From: Maratus speciosus
Taxonomy: Eukaryota; Arthropoda; Arachnida; Araneae; Salticidae
Assembly (NCBI GenBank): GCA_963932465.1
Contig: OZ010792.1
Span: forward strand, 282,579,836-282,643,835
Length of the DNA: 64,000 bases
Direction of reading: 5' to 3'
In this document: one piece after another, positions 53,661 through 64,000 of the stretch
Layout of the letters: every line of letters begins with the position of its first letter
Position numbering within the stretch: position 1 is the first letter of the stretch
Notes under the pieces: model-generated
Told to the model about the DNA's origin: nothing
Seen by the model: the letters and a program-made list of their open reading frames with translations, nothing else
Databases searched by the model: none
Program-made: the position numbers and the translations under genes

Positions 53661-54653
53661 TTCATTATCTAGAAGACTATCACGTAAATAAATAACTAGA
53701 AATTTATAAAAATAAAAACGCGTAGCATTGAAACATCAACGACAGGCTAAAAGTGTTACTTCATTAGAAAAGTAACTAACTCCGTCGATAATACACAAAA
53801 AATAATTTTGTAGAAAAAGTTGTTTCATTTATTTCAAATATTTCCATATTTTCTTTCTCCAATAAATAAACATTCCATTGGCAGATAAAAGAGAAAGTGA
53901 TCAATATTTTTTTCACATTAAATTGATGTAGAAAATGTCCGCGTTATTTCTTCATCTCAAAACATATCCAGTAAATTCATCATATAAAAATGTTCTTGTT
54001 TAGAGGAATATATTAAAAAATATATTCATTATCAAAAAGTATGCATCACCTCGTTTAAAAATTTGTAAGAAATAACAGCGCCTAACAATTAAACTTCAAA
54101 GATAGGCTAATACTGTTGAATAGGACAATATTTCATTAGGAGAATAAATAACTCTATCGATCGTGCATTTTATAAAAAATATCTTTGGAGAAAAAGTCTT
54201 TTCCTTTATTTTGAATCTTTACCCTTTCTTTGTGTAGAAAATGAAAGTTTCATTGGAAGAGTGATGACATAAGAATCAATATTTTTTTCACATCACATTT
54301 ATGTAGAAAATATTTCATCTTTTCGTCATCACAGAGCATAAAATTATATTTAATGATAAATTATAAACTATCTCATGATAAATTATCTCAGAATATAAAA
54401 ATTAATTTTATTATACGAGTGTATTCGAAATATTTAGGCGAGTAAATTAAACATACATTTTTTTTTTCTAAAAGTGTTTTTAGTACATAATTTCTTGTAA
54501 TATTGTGAACATTTATAGCGTATAGTATTAAGGTATCCAAGATCAACTATTGTTAGCGGCATGCACAAAAATTTTGAGTCCAGGTACAAATAAGAGATGG
54601 CCCCCGACAGATAATAATTATGTGCCCGCTGCAGGCCCTGTATACACTTATAC
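53661..54653. repeat. family B repeat, two units
   Basis: It resumes family B after the 51984-53660 element: AACATCAACGACAGGC, then TTGTGTAGAAAATGAAAG (about 54230) and TAGAAAATATTTCATC (about 54304). The segment 54540-54640 (GTCCAGGTACAAATAAGAG, TGTGCCC) recurs at about 55625-55690. No gene. Confidence 0.7.
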
Positions 54654-55090
54654 TTAAGGCTGCTAGTCAGTCAAGTTCCGAATTCCGCTCGATAATGTTG
54701 GCTATGGGCGTTTGATGCCGCCTTATATTTAAAATATTTCTTTAATAAATTTAAAAAAATTAAATTCTTTTTTCTGTGTACTATTCTTACAAGATACATC
54801 TTTCTTTTTTGGTTGTCAAAATGTTTCTATAATCTATGCTTAATTTAATATGTTATGTGTTAAAAGCTGTTATGTGTTAATTTTAAAACTTCATATAAAA
54901 TTAAGCATAGATTTTAGAAATATTTTGACAACTAAGAAAAAAGAGACAACTTATAAGAAAAGTACACAGGAAAAAGAAGGTTAAAATATTAATTTCCTGC
55001 GAAGATACTTTAAATATACGAAAACATGAAACCCTCATAGACTTAACATTACCGATGGGAATTCGGAAACTGACTGACTAGCAGCCTTAA
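54654..55090. mobile_element. TTAA-flanked foldback, 437 bp
   Basis: TTAA at 54654-54657 and 55087-55090. The ends share GGCTGCTAGTCAGTCA, and the arms of about 200 bp match (GGAATTCGG/CCGAATTCC, TTAAGCATAGATT). The second copy of the host unit near 55680-56330 lacks it. Size and ends (TTAAGGCTGCTAGTCAGTCA against TTAAGAGGCTACTTCAGTCA) make it a relative of 9761-10181. Confidence 0.8.
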
Positions 55091-55699
55091 GACTAAATTA
55101 GCCCCTCATGTGATCTTTTTCAGCTTAAGAAACTCACAACTATACCCTTTATCCCCCTCCTCCCTTATTGCACGACCCTGGATACCACTGTTGCATAAGG
55201 TTATATATTGCATTAGAAGAATAAGTAACTCTGGTATTACACACTTTATAAATAGAACTTTGCTGAAAAATATATTTCTCTTTTTTTTACTTATCGTTTG
55301 TGCAGAAAATGAAAGTTTCATTAGCAAACGAAAGGCAGAAGAATCAACTTTTCTTCCCATCCCATATTAGCAGCAAATGTTTTGTCTTTCAATCGTCAAA
55401 AAACATATAATTATATCCAATAATAAATTATGAATTTATCTCATAAAATAAAAATATATACTTTTTTACATGTGTATTCGACAGGTTTCGGCAGGTATAT
55501 TAGACATATACATATTTTCTAAAAGGATTTCCATACATAAGTTGCTCGTAAAATTGTCAAGAATTATAACGATGATATGAAAGATATGAAAGATAAGCTA
55601 GTAATAGGGTACACAAAATTAGCAAGGCCCGGTACAAATATGAGATGGGCTCTCTACAGATTACAGTTATGTGTCCCTTGAATGCCATTTAACTTAATA
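55091..55699. repeat. family B repeat
   Basis: It carries TTTTTCAGCTTAAGAAAC, GCATTAGAAGAATAAGTAAC, GCAGAAAATGAAAGTTTCATT and GCAGGTATATTAGACATA. The overlapping open frames on both strands at 55106-55370 are repeat artefacts. Confidence 0.65.
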
Positions 55700-56309
55700 C
55701 AGTTGAACTCGTTTATAACGAGTCCTGATTTAACGAGGAAATCAGAAGTACTTGGTTGGTACAATGTTAAATTTATGGGATCATAACTCATATTTAACGA
55801 GCAAACCCCGGTTACAGCGAGTTTTTGTGATTCTTAAAATTTCTATTGACTTCTACCTCTCCAGCTCAGCTAATCGTTTCTTGTAAAAATTCCTTTAACA
55901 TTCCGAAGTCAACCGAAAGTTAGTGATGAGTCATAAATCTTGAGAGCGACGATTATAACGACGAATGTGAAGAATTTCAAGCTGAACCGACCTCAACATA
56001 CTCAACGGCTTTTCAGTGCGCAGGAAAACATTAAACTTTTTTCAGAGCCAGAGGTGCAAATGACGATGTTTTTAGGACCATAAGTTTTCTCCGAAGAACA
56101 ACAACACAAGAAAGAAACAATAAGACATTTCAAAGCAAATTAACCAACTTCTTTCGTACTGTACAGAAATAAAAAATAAATAAGTACGTATAATAAAGTA
56201 AGTATGCCTGAATTTTTATAATTTTTTACGAGCCCTTTTTTTACGAGTACCCGGTTATAACAAGCAGATATCACGGTCCCTTCACGATCGCTATAAGTGA
56301 GTTCGACTG
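55700..56309 (+). mobile_element. pogo/Tigger element, 610 bp, with transposase tail
   Basis: TA at 55698-55699 and 56310-56311. The ends read CAGTTGAACTCGTTTATAAC and, opposite strand, CAGTCGAACTCACTTATAGC. Between about 55940 and 56175 the plus strand translates to YNDECEEFQAEPTSTYSTAF and later SKLTNFFRTVQK. The first matches the EEF.AEPTS-type acidic tail and the second the KLTxFF-type end of pogo transposases. The rest of the transposase is deleted. Confidence 0.7.
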
Positions 56310-56311
56310 TA

Positions 56312-56417
56312 CTAAACTGGCCCTTAATGTTGTCTTTTTCAGCTTAGGACCGGTACAACTATATTTCCTATAACCCACCCCCTTCCTCCTGATTTAAACT
56401 GTTTAGTAAGGAAAATA
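56312..56417. repeat. family B fragment
   Basis: CTTTTTCAGCTTAGGACC and the following C-rich phrase match about 55122-55170 with drift. It lies between two pogo-type elements. Confidence 0.55.
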
Positions 56418-57192
56418 CAGTAATACCTCTAATTACGTCAGCAATTCGTTCCAAGACTAGCGACGTAAGTCGAGGTACATTTATATAAGCAAAAAAGAAT
56501 AAGTAATAATAATTCACAAAAATCTAATGAACATATTCTATTGTCTTTAATGATTATATTACACACATTTAACATTAGAAAAAAATGAGTTTGCAATACC
56601 AGAATTTGGAAAATAAATTAATAAGTTGTTAACTTACAAATTATTGTTCTTCTAGCTGCCCCGTTCTAGCGTTTGAGCATGTGAAAAAATCTTGCAATGA
56701 AGTTTGAACATACAAACTTTTCTGTTTTTCTTTTAGAAGCTCTTTGTAACAGTAGAGTGAGTTTTGTAAGCTTTTTGTAGTCGTTGCTACTCTTTGCAAA
56801 TCCAAATAAATATATTTAAGAACCGCCATTCCAGTTTCAATAAGATTTACTCCATCGGTTAATTTTGTAACCGTCGTAATCTTTTCCGTAGGCTCAAAGC
56901 CTTGATCTACTTCTTCGACAGTATTTTGTTTCTTTAATTCAATAAGTTCGTCCATCATTCATTCCGGATCAGGGGAATTAATGAGTCCAACAACTACTAC
57001 ATACACCTAGTATTTATAAGTTTGCCATTTACTCTTTTTATTTCCTTGTTACTATCACGTGGCTGTCACGAAAATTGTTCCCCTCATAAAACCAAAAGTC
57101 TCCAAAATGTTCAAAGTGGGTCTTAATTGAGATTTTTTTTTTTCTCTGCCAGACGACGTAAATGCGGGGTGACGTAAGTCGGGGTACTACTG
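56418..57192 (-). mobile_element. pogo/Tigger element, 775 bp
   Basis: The ends read CAGTAATACCTCTAATTACG and, opposite strand, CAGTAGTACCCCGACTTACG. TA precedes the left end and TT follows the right end (TA lost). It holds one continuous minus-strand frame for the transposase C-terminus and is otherwise deleted. Confidence 0.75.
56641..56958 (-). pseudogene. pogo/Tigger transposase C-terminal domain (105 codons open)
   Basis: The minus-strand frame starts MMDELIELKKQN, contains LTDGVNLIETGMAVLKYI, RVATTTKSLQNSL and YVQTSLQDFFTCS, and stops after GQLEEQ. The ELIEL segment, the region like a predicted helix, and the QTSLQDFF motif near the end are those of pogo/Tigger (CENP-B-related) transposase tails. 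The DNA-binding and DDE parts are missing upstream, so the first ATG is not the original start. It is unusually intact for this window. Confidence 0.65.
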
Positions 57193-57480
57193 TTCTGCAT
57201 TAGAAGAATAAATGACTCTGCCGATCATACACTTTATAAAGATGACTTTGCTGAATTGCCTTTATTTATTTATTTATTTATTTATTTTTTTTTTTTTGAG
57301 CTAATAATGAAAGTTTTATTGGCAGACGAAATACATAAGAATCAAGATTTCTTCACATCACATTCAAGTAGCAAATATTTTATCTTTTACTCATCATAAA
57401 AAAATAAAAAAAATAAAATCTTAAAGTAAAAGATTAAAATGTTTTACATATTTAATTGTACACGCTGGATCATATTTAAA
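57193..57480. repeat. family B repeat with (TTTA)n tract
   Basis: GCATTAGAAGAATAAATGAC, ACTTTATAAAGATGACTTTG and ATGAAAGTTTTATTGGCAG follow the family B order. A TTTA microsatellite and T-run lie at 57259-57297. Confidence 0.65.
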
Positions 57481-59150
57481 AAGTAGCAAGAAACAATTAA
57501 GATTTTAACGGAAACACATCTTTCTTAAAAAATATATAAAAAACGAGTAAAACAGACAAGGAGATAATTCTACACGCAAAATCTTTTTTAGGTCAATATT
57601 TATATTAGAACTTCATTTTTCATTCTTAGAATATTATTTAAACTTAGGGTAACATACGAGGGAAAAAAGTTTGAAAAAAAATTTATGTCATAATTTTGAA
57701 TAATTTCGACCAGTTTTTAAAAATGACCATAAAAAAATAGGAAAAAGAAAAAAAACAAACAAAGAAATAGGGTTGAAATACATTAAACGTAACTTCAGAG
57801 GTTAAATGTCTCGAGTTTTTTATCTATAAATAAAGGAAGAAAGAAAAAAATTGTAAAGGAAAAAAGTATCGACAAAATAATCTTGCATGAGATTTTGTCT
57901 TGTTTTACTTTAAAAAAATCATGCGAAAATGTATCCATTACTGTAATGTGATATTTAAATAATATAAATTATTAATCAAATTACATTTTTATAGATTTTT
58001 TTTTTTTTTTTTTTTTGTAAACGGTAAAGTGAGAGGGATAAGGAAAAAAAAGTGATTTTCCTTTGTCTTTACTTAAACACGGTGGAACCCGTCGAATTTC
58101 GACGAAAGAAAATGTTTACAAAGGAACTGTCGCATCAAATTTATAATACATCAACAACAATAATTAGAATAAAAAATCCATCTTACACTTGTTAATTTAA
58201 CTCTCCAAAGACATATTTTAACCTAAGATTAAAAAAATACGTTTTTCATAAACTTCAACTGTTAAAATTATTGAAAAATTAAACTTAATTCATATAAGTC
58301 ATCAGTAAAACATAATCAAGATAAGTAATTCTGATTAAGTTATTAATTGATGCTTGGTATTACGGAATAAAAAATCCGCAAAAGGGATTTCATCTTGACA
58401 TAATCATAGACTTTTTCTACCTTTACATCTAAACCAAATCAAGTCATTTTCCACGTTTCACATCCATATTAACCATTAAAAACATTTTAATGCGCAATAG
58501 GTTATTAATAAATATATTTTCAAGCTTGGAGTTACGTTTGTCAACTATTACAACTTTTCATGTTAAAATTCCCACTCGTGATTTGAGGTCTTAGTATAAT
58601 CTCTGTACCTGCCTGTAAAAATTCCAGAAATTTATAACTTTTAGACGTATTCAAGGGAAATATCTCGTTTTGTCAAATAAAATTATCGTTTACTTTTAAA
58701 TATTACGTCATTTTCAGTCTCTGAAATATTTTGTCTATTCACTCAAACTCAATATCAGCGAAATGAATAAATACTGAAATATAACAGCATCATCAGGGTC
58801 TTTTTTAAAGCGTAACGTCATTTTCTGTTCAAATTTTTAAAAATATATTTTTAATATTAATGAGAAAATGACATCAGCAAGAATATATTCAATAAAGTTA
58901 ACTAATCCACTTTTAATAGAAATGAAGTACTTCAGTTGCCATGATTAGAAAATTGGTATTAAAAACTATAAAAAAATTAATATCTCAAAAATAAATTGAG
59001 ATACAGCTTTCAAACAAATTGCATTTAAAAGTGCATTTTTTTCTGCATACTACGGTGTAAACATTTAAAATGTGGAATCTTTAGAAGTTTAAAAATTTGC
59101 AGTAGCGAAAATTGCAAAAGCAAAATTTCATTTCAAATTTCAAAGCGTTG
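57481..59150. other. unannotated AT-rich stretch
   Basis: There are many A and T runs, including about 22 T at 57996-58016, and no reading frame or repeat border that I can support. Confidence 0.5.
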
Positions 59151-59153
59151 CCA

Positions 59154-59229
59154 TTCACAGAATGACGTATGCGTTACGCACAGATATGTTTTTCACAGAA
59201 TGACGTATGCGTTACGCACAGATATGTTT
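59154..59229. repeat. 38-bp tandem duplication
   Basis: TTCACAGAATGACGTATGCG and the following TTACGCACAGATATG occur twice in direct succession (59154-59191, 59192-59229). They are followed by GTCCTTTATAATATAGATAG, whose complement begins A|TCTATATTATAAAGGAC like the 5' end of the Helitrons in this window. No matching 3' end was found. Confidence 0.8.
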
Positions 59230-59246
59230 GTCCTTTATAATATAGA

Positions 59247-59950
59247 TAGTGAAAAAGAGATACCTACTGAAAAAGGTTTTGTTTAATAACTTTTATCAGA
59301 AAATACTAAAACAAACGAAGAAAGAAAGTGCGAGTATTACTCACGTACCGAGGGTTCCGTACAATAAATATATGAATTAGTAACTGGGCATTGCATTACA
59401 CAAATAAACGTTGCTTTCTAGGTTTTAAAAGCCGCTGCTGCATAGAGTACTCCGCCGTTATCTTTAAGTATGTTCAAACCGTCCGTGTTTTTTAGGGTTA
59501 GGCAGCCTATATTTCTGTTAACTACCAACATTTTTTTGCGAAAAGCATTATCAACACTCCTTTTATATTTCTGCGATGATAGGTACCTTCAGCGCTCCTC
59601 GACTCCTTTGCTGAACTCAAGCAAATCGAAATTTGTGTGTAACGGAAAAATGCGATTTTCTCAAAAACTATGTGACATGGGTAATCGCTATAGTTTTCCT
59701 GAAATGCTTAAATTAACTTCTACTGCCCGTAATTTTTCAAAATTTTAGTTACAGCAGATTCGAAAATAGAGGGGGATATGTTTTTGTATTACATTTTTGA
59801 CGATATCTCCGAAAATATATACCTAAATTTAAAAAAAAGAAATGTATTTTTGAGTTTGACGTTACGAAAGCTTTCACGCGATACCCCACACAATACATAA
59901 AGAAAAAATATTTTTTTCAAGTAACTTAATTAGCTCCTCTACATTTTTCT
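59247..59950. other. unannotated stretch
   Basis: It includes a 92-codon open frame (59470-59748) with no recognisable domain, signal or homologue known to me, so I do not call it a gene. No repeats were seen. Confidence 0.5.
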
Positions 59951-60287
59951 TAACTAGTAAATCTGCAGATTAGGAGGCTCAACGTCAGCTCTACAACTCA
60001 TTGTGTTTAGCACCCTTTGAGCAATATTAATCTTTCTACAAAAAACGAAATTTAAAGTTTTGAAATTGCATAAAAATTTATAAAACGAAAAAATATTTCG
60101 AAGGTTTCTGACATTAGAAGCGTTAAATTAAACCACTTGTTATTTAATGGTATTCTGAAAATCTCATGAGTTACTTATTCTGGTAATTTTTAGATAATAA
60201 AGTAGATTTCTTCAGGGGGGCTCTGCCCCCCTGAACCCTTTCGTAGTGTAATTTAATTTACATTTGTAATTTTCAATTAATTGTGTT
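59951..60287. repeat. repeat E, copy 1
   Basis: A block of about 335 bp starts ACTAGTAAATCTGCAGATTA and ends just after a strong hairpin, TTCAGGGGGGCTCTGCCCCC (about 60214-60238), and AATTTACATTTGTAATTTT. The second copy is at 62581-62912 in the same orientation. CTAG next to a palindrome (AATCTGCAGATT) resembles an inverted Helitron 3' end, but no 5' end is defined. Confidence 0.7.
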
Positions 60288-60289
60288 AA

Positions 60290-61770
60290 TGTCCTTTAGT
60301 AATTTCTACCAATAGACGGAAACGTACATGAATTCTTTTCTACAGCCCTGTATATCACGTGAAGATTTTTACGCGTCATCTATAACATTTAAATTTAATG
60401 CAGACAAAAAACCCTCTTAAAACTGCTCATATCACATTTCCGGGGATTAGTATGCATAGTGTGCACCATATATCCAGTTTCTGCGGAGTCCTGTATATGG
60501 TTCTATTTAAATTCTGCAAACATTTGTTAGTATACTAAATGTAATTGGGCTGGAAAATACATAACTCAAATAAAAAAAAAAAAACACTGAAGATATTCGC
60601 GCTCATTTTCATTTATACTTACGAATTCATTTGTGTAGCCCTGTACATGGTCTATACAATATTTAAACACTACATATTAAGCACAAATTTACTTAACGTT
60701 AAAACGCACACCATAATCGAAAATGCTCTTCAGCAATCATCCCTAATAGACCAGAACTGTATCCGAAATTTTTTATGTGACCCTATAAATGAACGATAAA
60801 TACGATACAAATCATATTCAAGCTTCTTGTAGTCAACCACAGTAATGTAATTTAATTTCATAATGTTTGAATTAGTGCAACACAATTAACACACTGACGA
60901 CAGGCAATTTAGTTAAATCTGGGTTTAAAAACAGTAGAAGCTCCTCTCTCTTCTGAAAGTGTCTCGGAAATTGGTTTCTGAGATATGTTTTTCATGTTTA
61001 TGCAGCAGTAAATATCTTTCAATTTACGGATGTAATATATAATGTCTTACAATCTATAAAAAATATGAACAACATAATATAAATGCCTTTTCTGTAAGGT
61101 AGAAGTCACTCCCTTAGCCAATGATGTATTCTGAATAAAATTCTCGTTTCTCGTCGCTAATGTGTTAAAATAAGCTGTGAAGAGTTTTTTTCCCCCGTAG
61201 ACCACATTTTAATCGACCACTTTTGTGTGACCCTGAAAAAAACATATGCTTTGCACCCCATATACTACAAAAATGTTTCAAAAATACATATCAATTTTAT
61301 TATTTTGTAACAGAGTAACATCATTAAAAAACGCCACAAAAGGATTTTCTTCAAAGATTGTAATATTATTAATACTTTTGAGTTCCCTGTACGCATGCTG
61401 TAAGTGCTACACATAACATATTTTATAATAACCAGGTTTTAGTGCACCTTAATAAAGTATATAAATTTCATTACGTTTAAAATTGTGTAACATTATTAAA
61501 ATACACCACAGACGATTTTTCCCAAAGACTATAATGTAACGGAATAGTTTTGAGTGCCCCTGTAATTAAGCTATGAATGCTACACTCTTCATTTTTAATG
61601 CCAAACATACTTTGGCAAACCTCAATAACGTATATCAATTACATGTAATCCCGACTATATTTACGCGAGTTAGAGCACGTAGACAAACACGGCAGGCGAC
61701 AGATAGAAAAACTGAAGTCATAAATACTTTTCATCTATGTTGGAAAGTGTTAAAAGGATGTACATGCCTT
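60290..61770 (-). repeat. family C repeat, copy 4, split by a TTAA MITE
   Basis: Units of about 140-172 bp end in CCTGTA-type phrases at about 60350, 60490, 60642, 60781, 61231, 61385 and 61557. The right end has an AGACAAACACGGCAGGCGAC phrase in place of the CAGACAGA run, and the cap hairpin TACTTTTCA..TTGGAAAGTG (61725-61749). Orientation matches copy 3. Confidence 0.6.
60886..61168. mobile_element. piggyBac-like TTAA MITE, 283 bp
   Basis: TTAA at 60886-60889 and 61165-61168. The ends read TTAACACACTGACGAC and, opposite strand, TTAACACATTAGCGAC. It interrupts a family C unit; the empty counterpart near 28697 reads GTGTAATGTCATTAAAATAC, and here the flanks read GTGCAACACAATTAA...TTAAAATAAG. 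No coding sequence. Confidence 0.75.
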
Positions 61771-62580
61771 TAACTGTACTTTTTTTTCACTTATAGCATG
61801 GTTAAACATTAGTTTAAACATCCTAATCCATGCGATAGCAATAACATATTAAAAGCCCCCCCCCAAAATATGCATATCTGGAGATCTATAAATCTACTGG
61901 AAAATAATTCATTATCGTGCCCACAGTTAATGGCATAAATTGCATCGATTTGGCGCGATAAAATATTTTTTGTGATAGCCTTTTAATAGTACCTGCAACA
62001 AAATTAACGTAATTTACTAACTTCATTCATATTTGACGCAATGATAGGCTACGAATAACGGTCGCTAGGCAACGAAGAAAAGGAAAAAAAAAAGAAATAT
62101 GTATCATGTAAAACAAGAAAATTAATTTAAAAATTCTTTATATTATTGGAATACATGTATAAATGTCCTCAAAATATTATACACGTAAATTAAAAAAGCT
62201 GATAGATATATTGATAAAAATTCAATATAATATGAATAATTTAAAACCCTTATTTGGAATTTTAGTATTCATAATTTGACATTTAAATCCATTAATCAAA
62301 CGTGCCATTTTCTTTCAACAAATGGAAATTTGAAAATCGTCTGACTTGCCGTAGAAAAGCATTATAAAGAAAAATAAAATCTTCCATATTTTCCGAACGA
62401 ATGAACCAAATTTAACCAAAAACTATACAGCTACGTCCGGGTATCTCACGAATATGCCAAATTAGTTTCAAGCTGATTTCAGACAGACTAACAGACAGAA
62501 ACCAGAACTTTTCGAGTATCCACAGTAAGCCTTCACTGACGTTTCGGCAAATATAATTCTGTATGGTTAATAATATATAA
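61771..62580. other. unannotated AT-rich stretch
   Basis: It contains a C-run (61857-61864) and no feature I can support. Confidence 0.5.
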
Positions 62581-62912
62581 ATACTAGTAAATCTGCAGAT
62601 CAGGAGCCTCAACGCCATCTTTGCAAGTCATTGTTTTTTAACACTCATTGCGTAATATTCAACTTCCTACAAATCGCTTTTTAAAGTTTTCAAATTGCAT
62701 AAATATTTATAAGCATACAAGATACTTCGTAAAGTTTCAGAAATTAAAAGTATTAAACAAGTGGTTATACATTGATGTTCTGAAATTCTGATGAGCTACT
62801 TATTCTGTAACTTTTTAAATCAAAAATTGCATTTCTTCAGGGGGCTCCGCCGCCCTGAACCCCCCGTAGTCTGTTTAAATTTACATTCGTAATTTTTTAT
62901 TGATTGTGCGGA
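62581..62912. repeat. repeat E, copy 2
   Basis: It matches 59951-60287 along its length: ACTAGTAAATCTGCAGATCA, AAAGTTTTCAAATTGCATAA, TTCAGGGGGCTCCGCCGCCC, then AATTTACATTCGTAATTTTT. Both copies start after A and diverge after the AATTGTG/GATTGTG phrase. Confidence 0.7.
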
Positions 62913-63105
62913 TGGTTATAGTATATCTTAGATTTTTTTACGCTGTGATTTATAAGGATAAGCATAAGTTTTTTTATAAATTAATAAAATTTAAATTTAA
63001 AATAAAATATTCATGTTAACCGTACACAGACAATAAATCTTGAAGTGATGCCAAAAATGTAACCCTAAAATCCGCTTGCTTTCGGCACAACACAACAACG
63101 TACTT

Positions 63106-63138
<33 letters not shown>

Positions 63139-63150
63139 TATATTTTTTTA
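63106..63150. repeat. A-run, (TA)n, T-run microsatellite
   Basis: About 17 A are followed by about ten TA repeats and a short T-run. It could form a hairpin. Confidence 0.95.
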
Positions 63151-63367
63151 GTAATACAGTTTTTAATTCATAATACAATGAAATGCTACCTTAGAATGCT
63201 TATTGCTTAAATATAAGCAGATCATTTCCATTTTACAGAAAAAATGCACGGATGAAGTCAAAGAATTCGGTCCCTGTTCCACGTGCTTGTTTTGTTTGGG
63301 CCAAATGAGGGCATTTAAATCTGAGCGATAACGCACATCGTATTGCAAACTGTTTTTACGGCATACT

Positions 63368-63546
63368 CAGGGCTCCCACTGATCCGTTTTTTGAAAACCA
63401 GTAATTTTTTAGAAAGAAATTCGTGGTAGGTTTCTGCGACAATTGCAAGAAAAACGCTCTTCCCGGTATATTTCTACACAATTTATAAGTCAGATTTTTC
63501 TTTAAATAAAAGTGGTGTTCAAAAAACGGACCGAGTGGGAGCCCTG
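63368..63546. mobile_element. hAT-like MITE, 179 bp
   Basis: The ends read CAGGGCTCCCACTGATCCG and, opposite strand, CAGGGCTCCCACTCGGTCCG, continuing into TTTTTTGAA on both sides. CATACT flanks both ends (63362-63367, 63547-63552), part of a probable 8-bp duplication. CAGGGCTCCC is a typical hAT end. A minus-strand open frame of 68 codons covers it by chance. Confidence 0.75.
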
Positions 63547-63552
63547 CATACT

Positions 63553-64000
63553 GTATCTCCATCTATCTCTTTCCTCCGTGAATAATAGTTAATTTTATTT
63601 TACCCAAGATCTTTTTATTCCAGCATCTTTGCTTTCGATAGATGACGTCTAATTCACCTGCTATGCGTACTTACTCAAAACTTTTCATCTTGTTATATTA
63701 AGAAATACTCGAGAGTTTTCTTTTTAATTCCAATATGCCGCCATATTAATTTTTCTATTCTTAATTTTATTTTTCATTTTCCTGTTTCACGACAAAACAT
63801 TTCAATTGAAAATTGTTTAAAAGAAAATATTATTCCGGGTTTTGATTTTCTTGGAAACAATTAAATAAATATTGGTAAATGTTATGGAAAAATGTTACGT
63901 TATTCGCTATGAAAATAATGAACTTTTGTATTTTTAAGCAAAATATTTGAATAAAATAAATAAAATAAATGAAATATTGCCTATTTTTATTTCTGGGCTA
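63553..64000. other. unannotated AT-rich stretch
   Basis: No repeat border, reading frame or RNA gene was recognised up to the window end; there is an AAATAAAATA run near 63950. Confidence 0.5.

Noticed and set aside
59230..59250. A complete third Helitron
   Set aside because: Only a 5'-end-like sequence (A|TCTATATTATAAAG on the minus strand) is seen; no hairpin plus CTRR end could be paired with it.
59470..59748. 92-codon open frame
   Set aside because: No motif, no recognisable start context and an isolated position; expected by chance in this much sequence.
63356..63562. 68-codon minus-strand frame
   Set aside because: It coincides with a hAT MITE and is a chance reading of its TIRs.

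Overview
The window is AT-rich eukaryotic DNA. I find no intact host protein-coding gene in it. It looks like arthropod intergenic or heterochromatic sequence; a spider or another chelicerate is my best guess. That guess rests on the RNase H-bearing LINE, the mariner and pogo relics, the CTGT-primed tandem repeats and the nuclease/CXC-type pseudogene, and I could not check it by search.

Layout. 1-1,900 holds small terminal-inverted-repeat (TIR) elements, one nested in another. 1,900-13,330 is an array of a roughly 550-bp repeat (family A). It is broken by a foldback element, a 143-bp minisatellite, a hAT-like element, a 1.75-kb element built from iterated TTACACA/TGTGTAA motifs (itself holding a 421-bp palindromic TTAA element), a TTAA MITE and a 5'-truncated LINE with a 13-bp target duplication. 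13,320-14,690 is a second repeat family (C) with an internally deleted mariner. 14,890-17,345 (minus strand) is a long, decayed gene for a FEN/PIN-like nuclease protein, probably with one intron. 18,032-19,946 is a large foldback followed by a hAT MITE.

20,602-23,584 (minus) and 30,402-33,639 (plus) are two non-autonomous Helitrons in inverted orientation, each made of about ten 300-bp tandem units. Between them lie a TTAA MITE, a hairpin-capped element, a tRNA-derived SINE candidate, a 1.6-kb foldback and a TA-flanked element. 33,897-37,964 holds nested hairpin-capped elements with tandem arrays of about 345 bp and exactly about 145 bp. 38,176-49,121 is a string of TTAA, TA-flanked and motif-iterating elements plus a mariner fragment. 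49,582-57,480 is a second satellite-like array (family B, about 430 bp), interrupted by a Tc1/mariner-type element, a TTAA foldback and two pogo/Tigger relics. 57,480-64,000 is mostly featureless AT-rich DNA with family C, a repeat pair and a hAT MITE.

The main logic is layered transposition into satellite-like repeats. Because the host repeats occur many times, the uninterrupted copies act as empty-site controls. They confirm several insertion points to the base: TTAA for the piggyBac-like elements, A^T for a Helitron and a 13-bp duplication for the LINE. All coding material is relic transposase, reverse-transcriptase-element or nuclease-type sequence with stops and frameshifts.
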